From an uncultured Peptococcaceae bacterium (lineage in GTDB: Bacteria > Bacillota > Peptococcia > Peptococcales > Peptococcaceae): DNA of 6,083 nt. Under the pieces are notes generated by a model. It was not told the DNA's origin and searched no databases. It saw only the letters and a program-made list of their open reading frames with translations. A program made the translations under genes and the position numbers. Numbering within the stretch: the stretch's first letter is position 1; every line of letters begins with the position of its first letter. Below are positions 1 to 6,083 of this stretch, piece by piece. The DNA is taken from NCBI GenBank assembly GCA_902496505.1, contig CABVBB010000146.1, forward strand, positions 1-6,083, given 5' to 3'.

Positions 1-1164
1 GAACGTCAGTGCCATACCGGTGCTGACTGGACAATAGATCGTAAATCCCTGCTCCACCAAATAGCGGAAACGTTCATCCTCCGCTTTGAAATGAACACCG
101 AAGGGTGAGATGAAAATATTGGTCTCGCCGACTGCTGGGGCGATCAGCTGCTGCCAGCGAGTGGTATCGCTGATCAATTGCTCCATCGTCACCGAACCAT
201 CGCGAAAATACCCATTATGCGTATAGCTGTGGCTGGCGATCCGCCAGCCGGTGGCCTTGAGCCGGTCAGCAACGGCCTTGGTCTGTGCGATGGCTTCGGT
301 CAAAGCATCACCCTCCAGATCCGTGATACGGTAGCCAAACGCCCCCTGATAACCGGTCACTGCTACGATGCCCTTAGCGCCGTGGTAGGAAAATTCCGGA
401 TGAGCCTTGACATACTCATCAACGATGGGCATCACATCACCGTCATACGTCTCCTGCTCCTGGCCGACTGCATCACGGACAACCGTGACCACATCACCAT
501 TGTCATTCAGCGTCAGCCGCTGGGCAAAACCGTCGGTCTGCATATAATCATAATAGCAGACGTCGTCCACTGATAGGATCAACGGCATCTTATCCGGCGG
601 CAGATAAATATCCTTGGGCACCACCTGTCCATTTTCATCCACCTGCAGCAGATCTTCAATATCGTAGAGCACATAACCCCTCTCCTGCAGCTTGGGCAGC
701 ATAGCGACAAATTCATCTCGGGTGGTCATCCACATATTATAGCCTGTGCTTCGGTAATCTCCGTCAAAAGCCAATTCCGGATAAACGATCAAGCTGTGGA
801 AAAAGACATGGCTGACCTTGCCTTCATATTTCACCAGACTCTGTCGGGCTTGGGCGATCTTTTCGGCCAGCTGCGCCGTCTCTTCAGACGCCAGATCTTC
901 TCTGCTGGCCAAGAGGGCCTCAGCGCCATCGTAATCATAGGAGCGGTATAGACGCTCTGCTTCGGCGAGCAGTGCCGTTCGCTCGGCTGTTATCCGCTCC
1001 TCTGCCTCCTGTCGCTGAGCATTGGTCATGATCTGCGGCCCGCCCTCCTTTGATGCCAGCAGCCAAACCCCTGCTGCCACAGCAACGGCTATCGCCAGAA
1101 AGGCAAGCAGCCAAAATTTGCCCCGTTTTTGCTTCTTATTGTGCCGCTCACTTCTCTTCTCCAT
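1..1164 (-). CDS. Membrane-anchored polysaccharide deacetylase-like (NodB-fold) protein, 3' end cut by window
   Basis: Translating the minus strand from the ATG at 1164 gives 388 codons with no stop up to base 1, so the C-terminus is missing. Residues 1-16 are basic (MEKRSERHNKKQKRGK). Residues 17-37 are one hydrophobic helix with no cleavage site, so the protein is probably a signal anchor with its catalytic part outside the cell. Residues about 47-110 are Ala/Glu/Gln-rich and probably helical. A NodB-like domain follows: strand VFFHSLIVY (120-128), motif 1 LSVDDV with D200/D201, motif 2 HSYTH with H312 and H316, and a degenerate motif 3 ISPFG (352-356). This family removes acetyl groups from surface glycans or peptidoglycan using a metal held by Asp-His-His. 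Motifs 1 and 2 are about 110 residues apart, much more than usual, so substrate and activity are uncertain. The start is supported by AAGGAAG 10 nt upstream. It lies 31 bp after nrdJ and is probably read through from it. Confidence 0.85.
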   Translation of the reverse strand, partial: MEKRSERHNKKQKRGKFWLLAFLAIAVAVAAGVWLLASKEGGPQIMTNAQRQEAEERITAERTALLAEAERLYRSYDYDGAEALLASREDLASEETAQLAEKIAQARQSLVKYEGKVSHVFFHSLIVYPELAFDGDYRSTGYNMWMTTRDEFVAMLPKLQERGYVLYDIEDLLQVDENGQVVPKDIYLPPDKMPLILSVDDVCYYDYMQTDGFAQRLTLNDNGDVVTVVRDAVGQEQETYDGDVMPIVDEYVKAHPEFSYHGAKGIVAVTGYQGAFGYRITDLEGDALTEAIAQTKAVADRLKATGWRIASHSYTHNGYFRDGSVTMEQLISDTTRWQQLIAPAVGETNIFISPFGVHFKAEDERFRYLVEQGFTIYCPVSTGMALTF

Positions 1165-1174
1165 TTTCCCCGCA

Positions 1175-1181
1175 CTTCCTT
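1175..1181 (-). promoter_or_regulatory. Ribosome binding site of the deacetylase-like gene
   Basis: The minus strand reads AAGGAAG, ending 10 nt before the ATG at 1164. It lies wholly in the 31-bp gap after the nrdJ stop codon. This gap has no hairpin with a T-tract and no convincing promoter, which favours co-transcription with nrdJ. The 9-mer GATAAGGAA is also found ahead of nrdJ. Confidence 0.6.
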
Positions 1182-1195
1182 ATCAATGATCTTGC

Positions 1196-3484
1196 TCAGC
1201 CGCAGCGGCTATAGGAACAATTCGGATTGCTGCAGCTGCGGCAGCCTTCCTGATGAGTCAAGGGACTGCCGCATTCCGGACAGACCTGTGCCTCAGTCAC
1301 AGCAAAAGCCGCATCAGCAAAGGGCAGCACCAGCTGCTCAGCCTGATGTTCGCTCTCGGCTGCTTGATTGTGCATATAGACCTCCAGCGCCTGTCCGACT
1401 GCTGCGGGACATGATGGCACATTGATCCCTTCGCGTCGGATGCAGGCCGGGCATTGGATACGCTTGAGCCGCATGATGATCTCATCTACCGCCACACCAC
1501 AGCGCAAGAGCAGCGAGGTCAGCGAGGCTACAGCCGTGATCTGCGCCTGGCAGCCGCCTTGACCGACGCTGTTGCAGAAGACCTCAAAAGGCGTGCCATT
1601 GTCGCCATTGACCGTGACATAAAAATTGGAGCAGGCCGACTGATATTCTGAGCTGATGCCGCTCATGATCTTGGGCCGCGCCTGCGGATGGATATCTCCT
1701 CTGACCAGCGTCTGCTCTGCTTTGGCTGCTTGTGTGCCTTTGTAAAGCACTTGGGAGTCCCGGGAACCGTCACGGTAGACGGTCAGCCCTTTGCAGCCCA
1801 GGGCGTAAGCTTTGAGATAAGCCTGGCGGATATCCTCCTCGGTGGCTTCATGGGCAAAATTGATAGTCTTGCTGACAGCATTATCACAAAAGGCCTGGAA
1901 GGCAGCCTGCATTTCGATATGATAGCGGGCTTCGATCTCACTGGAAGTGGCAAATACACGCTGGACATCCTCAGGAATGCCTGCTACGCCCTGGATAGAG
2001 CCGGCTGTCAGCACTTTTTCCGGCAGATCGTCTGTCCAGAAGCCTCTCTTGCGGGCGATCTTTTCAAAGAGTGCATTGAGCTCGATAAACTCGCTGTCTG
2101 CCCGAACGGAACGATAGACCACGCCAAAAAGCGGTTCGATGCCGCTGGAGGTATTGGCCAGCATGGAAATGGTGCCCGTGGGGGCGATGGTCGTCACAGT
2201 GGCATTACGCAGCGGCGCTTCTCCCCTGAGCGCATAGCGGGAGCCAGAAAAATTGGCAAAGGCGCCCCGTTCTACGGCCAGCTGTCTGCTGTAAGCCTGT
2301 GCTGTTTCCTCGATAAAGGCCATGATCTCCCGAGCTTTGGCAACGGCTTCTTCAGAATTATAGGGGATACCCAAAAGGATCAGCGCATTAGCCCAGCCCA
2401 TGACGCCCAAGCCGATCTTGCGGTTGGCTCTGGTCATCTCGGCGATCTGCGGCAGGGGATAGTCGTTGGCATCGATGACGTTGTCCAGAAAATGTACAGC
2501 CAGCTGCACAGCCTGACGAAGCGCGGCATGATCAAAGCGGCCATCGCGGACGAATTTTTCCAGATTGAGACTGCCTAGATTGCAGCTTTCGTAAGGCAGA
2601 AGCGGCTGTTCACCGCAAGGATTGGTGCTCTCGATCTCGCCTAACTGTGGTGTGGGGTTGGCTGCATTGATCCGATCGATAAAGATCACCCCCGGCTCGC
2701 CGTTTTTCCAAGCCTGATGCACGATCTGCTCAAATACTGGCCGCGCTTCCAGAGTACCAGCCGCAGAATGATCCTTGGGATTGATCAGCGTGTAGCTGCG
2801 ATCCTCTTTAAGCGCCTGCATGAATTCATCGGTGATCGCTACAGAGATGTTGAAATTATTCAGCTGCTTTTGATCATCCTTGCAGGCGATGAATTCTAAG
2901 ATGTCTGGATGATCCACCCGCAGAATGCCCATATTGGCACCCCGACGCTTGCCGCCCTGCTTGACTTCCTCTGTAGCCGCGTTAAAAATACGCATGAAAG
3001 AGATCGGTCCAGACGCCTCACCGCCGGTAGATGCGACGATGTCATTTTTCGGCCGCAGTCTGCTGAAGCTGAAGCCTGTACCGCCGCCGGATTTATGCAC
3101 CATGGCGGTATTTTTGAGACTTTCAAAGATCTGCTCCATGTCATCTTCTACTGGCAGTACGAAGCACGCCGACAGCTGCTTGATCGGCGTACCGGCATTC
3201 ATCAAAGTCGGCGAATTGGGCAGGAACTCACACGCTGCCATGCTGTCATAAAAGGCTCTCGCCAGCTGCGCAGCTTCAGCAGAACTTTTGTGATAGACCT
3301 GCTCATCGATTTCGGCGATACTCGATGCCACACGCATCAGCATGCCCTTAGCATCTTCCATGATCTGTCCTTGGTGATCGCGGCGCAGATAACGTTTCTC
3401 TAATATCGTCAGCGCGTTAGCCTGAAAGATCGGCTCTTGGAGATCGCCTCTCTGCAAATATTTGTCCATTGCCTGATCTGGCAT
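1196..3484 (-). CDS. nrdJ: Class II (adenosylcobalamin-dependent) ribonucleotide reductase
   Basis: This 762-residue protein reduces ribonucleotides to deoxyribonucleotides in the cytoplasm, using adenosylcobalamin to form a thiyl radical, and needs no oxygen. The catalytic barrel spans about residues 85-575. It shows NSPTLMNAG (90-98), SACF with C107, the glycine-rich KSGGGTGFSFSRL (131-143), NPCGE (288-292) holding the thiyl Cys C290 with N288 and E292, SCNLGSLNL with C301, APTGT (434-438), and KGLTVYRDGSR (565-575). C107 and C301 are the expected redox pair; the 11-residue spacing from C290 to C301 matches other class II enzymes. A TSCPD-type domain follows (about 603-705). The end is a Cys-rich tail with C735, C738, C748, C751, C756 and C761, probably a redox shuttle or zinc ribbon. 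There is no N-terminal ATP-cone, so overall ATP/dATP activity control within the enzyme is not expected. The first Met is favoured by AAAGGA 9 nt upstream; Met6 would be too far away. No radical-generating subunit is needed or present. Confidence 0.96.
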   Translation of the reverse strand: MPDQAMDKYLQRGDLQEPIFQANALTILEKRYLRRDHQGQIMEDAKGMLMRVASSIAEIDEQVYHKSSAEAAQLARAFYDSMAACEFLPNSPTLMNAGTPIKQLSACFVLPVEDDMEQIFESLKNTAMVHKSGGGTGFSFSRLRPKNDIVASTGGEASGPISFMRIFNAATEEVKQGGKRRGANMGILRVDHPDILEFIACKDDQKQLNNFNISVAITDEFMQALKEDRSYTLINPKDHSAAGTLEARPVFEQIVHQAWKNGEPGVIFIDRINAANPTPQLGEIESTNPCGEQPLLPYESCNLGSLNLEKFVRDGRFDHAALRQAVQLAVHFLDNVIDANDYPLPQIAEMTRANRKIGLGVMGWANALILLGIPYNSEEAVAKAREIMAFIEETAQAYSRQLAVERGAFANFSGSRYALRGEAPLRNATVTTIAPTGTISMLANTSSGIEPLFGVVYRSVRADSEFIELNALFEKIARKRGFWTDDLPEKVLTAGSIQGVAGIPEDVQRVFATSSEIEARYHIEMQAAFQAFCDNAVSKTINFAHEATEEDIRQAYLKAYALGCKGLTVYRDGSRDSQVLYKGTQAAKAEQTLVRGDIHPQARPKIMSGISSEYQSACSNFYVTVNGDNGTPFEVFCNSVGQGGCQAQITAVASLTSLLLRCGVAVDEIIMRLKRIQCPACIRREGINVPSCPAAVGQALEVYMHNQAAESEHQAEQLVLPFADAAFAVTEAQVCPECGSPLTHQEGCRSCSNPNCSYSRCG

Positions 3485-3493
3485 AGTAGTTCA

Positions 3494-3499
3494 TCCTTT
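3494..3499 (-). promoter_or_regulatory. Ribosome binding site of nrdJ
   Basis: The minus strand reads AAAGGA within AAGGAAAGGATG, 9 nt before the ATG at 3484. It decides for the first Met over the in-frame Met five codons later. The upstream part of this purine stretch overlaps the second candidate NrdR box. Confidence 0.65.
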
Positions 3500-3512
3500 C
3501 CTTATCTAGTAA
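3497..3512. promoter_or_regulatory. Candidate second NrdR box (half-conserved), over the nrdJ ribosome binding site
   Basis: The plus strand 3500-3509 reads CCTTATCTAG. Against the NrdR-box core CwAtATaTwG the downstream half ATCTAG is identical to the stronger box at 3539-3554 and the leading C is kept, while the second and third positions differ. It is 42 bp from the other box, about four helical turns, as expected for two sites on one face of DNA. Taken alone this match would be weak; the spacing is what makes it credible. Confidence 0.4.
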
Positions 3513-3538
3513 TTTTTTTCGCATTTCACGCACATGCA

Positions 3539-3554
3539 TAACTACATCTAGTAT
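3539..3554. promoter_or_regulatory. Candidate NrdR box overlapping the nrdJ -10 element
   Basis: The plus strand core 3542-3551 is CTACATCTAG. The published NrdR-box consensus is acaCwAtATaTwGtgt; all strongly conserved core positions (C, w, A, A, T, T, w, G) agree, and only two weakly conserved ones differ. The site contains the inverted repeat ACTA-N4-TAGT. NrdR is a zinc-ribbon/ATP-cone repressor of ribonucleotide reductase genes. The site covers the predicted -10 and start region, a typical repressor position. The match is seen in the sequence; binding is inferred. Confidence 0.6.
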
Positions 3555-3577
3555 ATACCACACTCTTCAAAAAGCAA
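3550..3577 (-). promoter_or_regulatory. Predicted sigma-A-type promoter of nrdJ
   Basis: On the minus strand, TTGCTT (3572-3577) and TATACT (3550-3555) are separated by 16 bp. The -10 matches TATAAT at five of six positions; the -35 is weak (three of six). The expected start near 3543 gives a leader of about 60 nt, too short for a cobalamin riboswitch. The promoter lies directly after the terminator of the LCP gene, so nrdJ starts its own transcription unit. Confidence 0.5.
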
Positions 3578-3598
3578 ACCATATATTTCTTCATTCAC

Positions 3599-3632
3599 AA
3601 AAAAACTGTCTGACCGCAAAGATCAGACAGTT
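3599..3632 (-). terminator. Rho-independent terminator of the LCP gene
   Basis: In the minus-strand transcript AACTGTCTGA and TCAGACAGTT form a perfect 10-bp stem (3623-3632 with 3604-3613) around a 9-nt loop. Counting the last two Ts of the stem, a run of seven Ts follows (3605 down to 3599). The stem begins 7 nt after the LCP stop codon. The other strand has no matching T-run, so it acts in one direction only. Confidence 0.92.
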
Positions 3633-3639
3633 CACGTTG

Positions 3640-5004
3640 TTATTCTGTTTTGCTGCCGGATGCGCTATCCGGTACGTAAGGCTGACCAAATTCATTGAGT
3701 ACCACATCCGAGGAACCGCTGCTTTGATCGTCTTTGGACGGAGCAGCAGGCTCTTCCTGCGGTGTCGTATCGACCGGCTTGCTGGTTCCATCTGCATCGC
3801 TTCCCGGTTCATCGGAAGCATCTGGATCCTCATTTTCACTTGGTTTGGTGGTGGTGTCCTTTTCTCCAGAGGTCGCTTTATCGCCAGTGGGTTTCTTCTC
3901 TCCAGCAATATCGCTTTGCTCCTGCTTTTGCTCCTCAAGGATCTCGGGATCTTTTTCCTCGTTCTTGACAGGCTTTTTAGATTCCTGAGAGGCTTGATTT
4001 TTGATGCTGGTCAAGTTGACCGTATCCAGCTTGGTGATCGGCTTATCGTAAGGATTGAAGTACTCGTTGACCACTTCCAAAATGTCTTTTTCCGAAGGGA
4101 TATAGTAGGAAAGACCGGAGACATACTGCGCTTCACCAGGCAGGACAAACATATTCAGATTGGTGGACATATCCACTTCAACTGCCTGCTGGCCGAACCA
4201 GAGGATGTCGCTGATGGTCATGTCGGTCTTCATATTTTTGTTGATGATGTCGGCTAAGGTGGGCAGCTTGGTGATCGTTGAAGGCTGCGCCAACTGCTGT
4301 GCCAGGGCGGTCATGAACTGCTGCTGGGCTTTGACGCGGCCCAAATCGCCTTCGGCATAGCCTTTGCGGTAGCGGACGAAGCCAATGGCTTCCTGACCAT
4401 TGAGCACCTGCTCACCCTTTTTGAGATGGATGTGCAGATCCTGATAGGGATCGTCATAATTCATATCCCGCGGCACGTCGATCTTGACACCGCCAATGGC
4501 ATCGATGACCTCGGCAAAAGCATCCAGATTGACCACCACATAATAATTAGGCGTGAAGCCGACCAGCGCACGGATCTCTTTTTTGAGATTGTCCATATTG
4601 GGCTTGCCTCCAACGCTGTAAGCAGCATTGATCTTTTTGACGCTGCGCTTGACATTGGCAGACATAGTATCACGGGGCACGCTCATCACACTGATCTTAT
4701 CATTGACTGTATCAAAGGAGGCGACGAAGATCGTATCGGCATTCAGCCCCACTTTATCGGTGCCGACGACCAACACGCTGTAGACACCATCATTTTTCTG
4801 CACGCCCTCCGGAAGCGCTTCCTTATCTTCCTCTGCAATGGGTATCTCCGGCGGCTTCACCTGCGTCTTCCACCACAAAGCACCGGCGGCTGCTATGACA
4901 GCAAGGATGATCAAGATCACCAAAGCGACGATCTTGCCCTTGCCTTTTTTCTTCTTTTTGGGCGGCTTCTGCTTGCTGTGCCGTCTCGACAGTTCTTCAT
5001 CCAT
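3640..5004 (-). CDS. LytR-CpsA-Psr (LCP) family cell-wall polymer transferase
   Basis: LCP enzymes join undecaprenyl-pyrophosphate-linked glycopolymers, such as wall teichoic acids or capsule, to peptidoglycan outside the membrane. This 454-residue protein has a Lys-rich cytoplasmic N-terminus (KPPKKKKKGKGK, 13-24), one membrane helix (25-45) and an LCP domain (about 75-240). The domain shows VLVVGTD (77-83), NADTIFVASFD (88-98), SVPRDT with R111 and D112 (108-113), KINAAYSVGG (124-133), and VRYRKGYAEGDLGR with R211, R213, D220 and R223 (210-223). These Arg and Asp residues normally bind the lipid pyrophosphate. The usual second Arg of R-x-x-R-Q-Q is Ala226. From about residue 335 a 120-residue tail rich in Glu, Asp, Lys, Ser, Thr and Pro is probably disordered. 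The ATG at 5004 has GAAGGAG 10 nt upstream. The gene has its own promoter and terminator and seems monocistronic. Which polymer it transfers cannot be told from here, so no specific gene name is given. Confidence 0.93.
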   Translation of the reverse strand: MDEELSRRHSKQKPPKKKKKGKGKIVALVILIILAVIAAAGALWWKTQVKPPEIPIAEEDKEALPEGVQKNDGVYSVLVVGTDKVGLNADTIFVASFDTVNDKISVMSVPRDTMSANVKRSVKKINAAYSVGGKPNMDNLKKEIRALVGFTPNYYVVVNLDAFAEVIDAIGGVKIDVPRDMNYDDPYQDLHIHLKKGEQVLNGQEAIGFVRYRKGYAEGDLGRVKAQQQFMTALAQQLAQPSTITKLPTLADIINKNMKTDMTISDILWFGQQAVEVDMSTNLNMFVLPGEAQYVSGLSYYIPSEKDILEVVNEYFNPYDKPITKLDTVNLTSIKNQASQESKKPVKNEEKDPEILEEQKQEQSDIAGEKKPTGDKATSGEKDTTTKPSENEDPDASDEPGSDADGTSKPVDTTPQEEPAAPSKDDQSSGSSDVVLNEFGQPYVPDSASGSKTE

Positions 5005-5014
5005 ATTGACAGGA

Positions 5015-5021
5015 CTCCTTC
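5015..5021 (-). promoter_or_regulatory. Ribosome binding site of the LCP gene
   Basis: The minus strand reads GAAGGAG, a near-ideal Shine-Dalgarno sequence, ending 10 nt before the ATG at 5004. It fixes the start codon of the LCP gene. Confidence 0.75.
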
Positions 5022-5058
5022 AATATTGTCGTATTTTCACAAATGCTTCTGAATTTGT

Positions 5059-5087
5059 ATCGTAACACTTTTTTTCACAAAACTCAA
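5059..5087 (-). promoter_or_regulatory. Predicted sigma-A-type promoter with extended -10 for the LCP gene
   Basis: On the minus strand, TTGAGT (5082-5087) and TACGAT (5059-5064) are separated by exactly 17 bp. A TG one base ahead of the -10 hexamer makes it an extended -10. Each hexamer matches the consensus at four of six positions. The spacer holds a run of seven As. The expected start near 5052 gives a leader of about 48 nt. Confidence 0.55.
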
Positions 5088-5126
5088 TAGAAAATCTTTC
5101 TCTTTATTTAGACGCCTAGGCCCGGC

Positions 5127-6083
5127 TCAAAGTTGCGCCTGGTGCAAAAAAATAGGCAATTGATCCAGATAAGCGCGGTAAGCACTGGGCACAGCGTAGG
5201 TTTTTTCCACCTCTTCAGCGCTCGCCCACACGCCTCCGCCAATAGAAGACGGCTCGTTGAGCACAACAGCCCAGCCCTGCATCTGCCACTCCTTGTGTGT
5301 AAAGATATGCCGAGCGCTGGCGGCAGGCCAGATCATCTGCGGTCTTACCCCTTGCTGGGCAAGCCAGGCTCTGAGCTCTTCCTCTGTCAGCCAACCTTCA
5401 AGGGAGGGAAATTCCCATAGTCCAGCCAAAAGTCCGCGGGCAGGACGTTTTTGCAAAAGCACCTGTCCCTGTGCTAAGAGCAATAAGACGGTGCGTTTTT
5501 GCAGCTGGCGGGCTTTTTTAGCCGATTTGACCGGCAGTTCTGCAGTCCTGCCCTGTTGGTAAGCCTGACACCACTTGGCAATGGGGCATTGGCCGCATTC
5601 CGGCGCTGCTTTGGGCAGACAGACACGAGCGCCCAGTTCCATCAGGCTCTGGTTGAAATCCCCCGGCCGATCTACTGGCACCCAGGGCTCGATGAGCGTT
5701 TGAAAGCGCTTCTTGACCTTCGCATCGCTGATATCGCCATCATCTGCCCACAATCTAGCAAAGACCCGCAGGGCATTGCCATCGACTGCCGCTTCCCGCT
5801 GACCAAAGGCGATCGAAGCGATAGCGCCGGCCGTATATTCGCCAATACCGGCCAGCGTCAACAATTCTGCCTTTGTCCCAGGCAGCTCACCGCCGAATTG
5901 ATCCATGACCTGCTGGGCAGCCCGGTGCAGATTACGCGCTCTGCTGTAGTAGCCCAGCCCTTCCCACAATTTGAACAGCTCATCCTCGCTCACCGCAGCC
6001 AAAGCCTGGACATCCCCCAGCTCAACCATAAATCGTTCAAAATACGGCAGCACAGTGGCTACCTGCGTCTGCTGCAGCATGAT
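5127..6083 (-). CDS. mutY: Adenine DNA glycosylase MutY, 5' end cut by window
   Basis: MutY removes adenine mispaired with 8-oxoguanine. Numbering from the Met at 6080, the visible protein has MLQQTQVATVLPYFERF (1-17), GLGYYSRARNLHRAA (41-55), the helix-hairpin-helix LLTLAGIGEYTAGAI (73-87) and VDGN with catalytic D100. Iron-sulfur ligands are C154, C162, C165 and C171. A NUDIX-like C-terminal domain holds ARGLLAGLWEFP (214-225) and an FTH loop (260-262), the place where family members read 8-oxoguanine. M1, D100 and C154 all sit 38 positions before E. coli M39, D138 and C192, so there is no indel across the catalytic domain. The first window codon is Ile, equal to E. coli V38. The true start is therefore outside, and the catalytic Glu (E. 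coli E37) lies one codon beyond the edge. The Met at 6080 is internal, not the start. No clear terminator follows the stop. Confidence 0.95.
   Translation of the reverse strand: MMLQQTQVATVLPYFERFMVELGDVQALAAVSEDELFKLWEGLGYYSRARNLHRAAQQVMDQFGGELPGTKAELLTLAGIGEYTAGAIASIAFGQREAAVDGNALRVFARLWADDGDISDAKVKKRFQTLIEPWVPVDRPGDFNQSLMELGARVCLPKAAPECGQCPIAKWCQAYQQGRTAELPVKSAKKARQLQKRTVLLLLAQGQVLLQKRPARGLLAGLWEFPSLEGWLTEEELRAWLAQQGVRPQMIWPAASARHIFTHKEWQMQGWAVVLNEPSSIGGGVWASAEEVEKTYAVPSAYRAYLDQLPIFLHQAQL

Noticed and set aside
178..573. Open frame of 131 codons on the plus strand
   Set aside because: It is antisense to the deacetylase-like gene, whose NodB motifs support the minus strand as coding.
1688..2578. 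Open frame of 296 codons on the plus strand
   Set aside because: It lies fully antisense to conserved nrdJ coding sequence, matches no family I recognise and has no clear ribosome binding site. It is a shadow of nrdJ codon use.
3485..3549. Cobalamin riboswitch ahead of the B12-dependent nrdJ
   Set aside because: The leader is only about 60 nt and shows no B12-box-like sequence; a cobalamin riboswitch needs roughly 150-200 nt.
3579..3588. Third NrdR-like site, CCATATATTT
   Set aside because: It lacks the closing G and the second position, is a simple AT-rich stretch, and lies 37 bp (3.5 turns) from the main site, out of phase.
4940..4970. A-rich run in the Lys codons of the LCP gene as a programmed frameshift site
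   Set aside because: The zero frame continues through a normal membrane helix and LCP domain, and no stimulatory structure or alternative product is apparent.
4426..5052. Open frame of 208 codons on the plus strand
   Set aside because: It is antisense to the LCP domain and its leader, with His/Ile/Asp-rich composition typical of a reverse-strand shadow.
5110..5126. GCCTAGGC palindrome just after the mutY stop, as a terminator
   Set aside because: The perfect palindrome leaves no loop, alternative stems are only about 3 bp, and there is no following T-run.
6078..6080. ATG at 6080 as the start of mutY
   Set aside because: It equals E. coli Met39, inside the conserved E-V-M-L-Q-Q-T-Q motif. 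The gene must continue beyond the window edge.

Overview
The window looks like chromosomal DNA of an anaerobic or facultative Bacillota (Clostridia- or Negativicutes-like). The basis is a class II (cobalamin-dependent) ribonucleotide reductase, a LytR-CpsA-Psr cell-wall enzyme, an anchored NodB-fold protein, AAGGAG-type ribosome binding sites and moderate base composition. The species cannot be fixed from this sequence. No mobile elements, tRNA or rRNA genes, or CRISPR repeats were seen.

All four genes lie on the minus strand, so transcription runs from high to low coordinates. They are: mutY adenine DNA glycosylase (5127-6083, 5' end outside the window); an LCP-family transferase with a long charged tail (3640-5004); nrdJ (1196-3484, complete); and a membrane-anchored polysaccharide-deacetylase-like protein (1-1164, 3' end outside the window). 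The two real intergenic gaps are 5005-5126, with a good sigma-A-type promoter for the LCP gene, and 3485-3639, with an intrinsic terminator for the LCP gene followed by the nrdJ promoter and leader. The 31-bp gap between nrdJ and the deacetylase gene has a ribosome binding site but no terminator, so these two are probably co-transcribed.

The genes share no single pathway. mutY repairs oxidised DNA, nrdJ supplies dNTPs, and the LCP protein and the deacetylase-like protein act at the cell envelope. The most notable signal is regulatory. The nrdJ promoter/leader carries a close match to the NrdR-box palindrome over the -10 element, and a second, half-conserved copy exactly 42 bp away over the ribosome binding site. 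This suggests NrdR control of nrdJ and of the downstream envelope gene. I found no convincing wholly new system; the rest is mostly ordinary housekeeping sequence.
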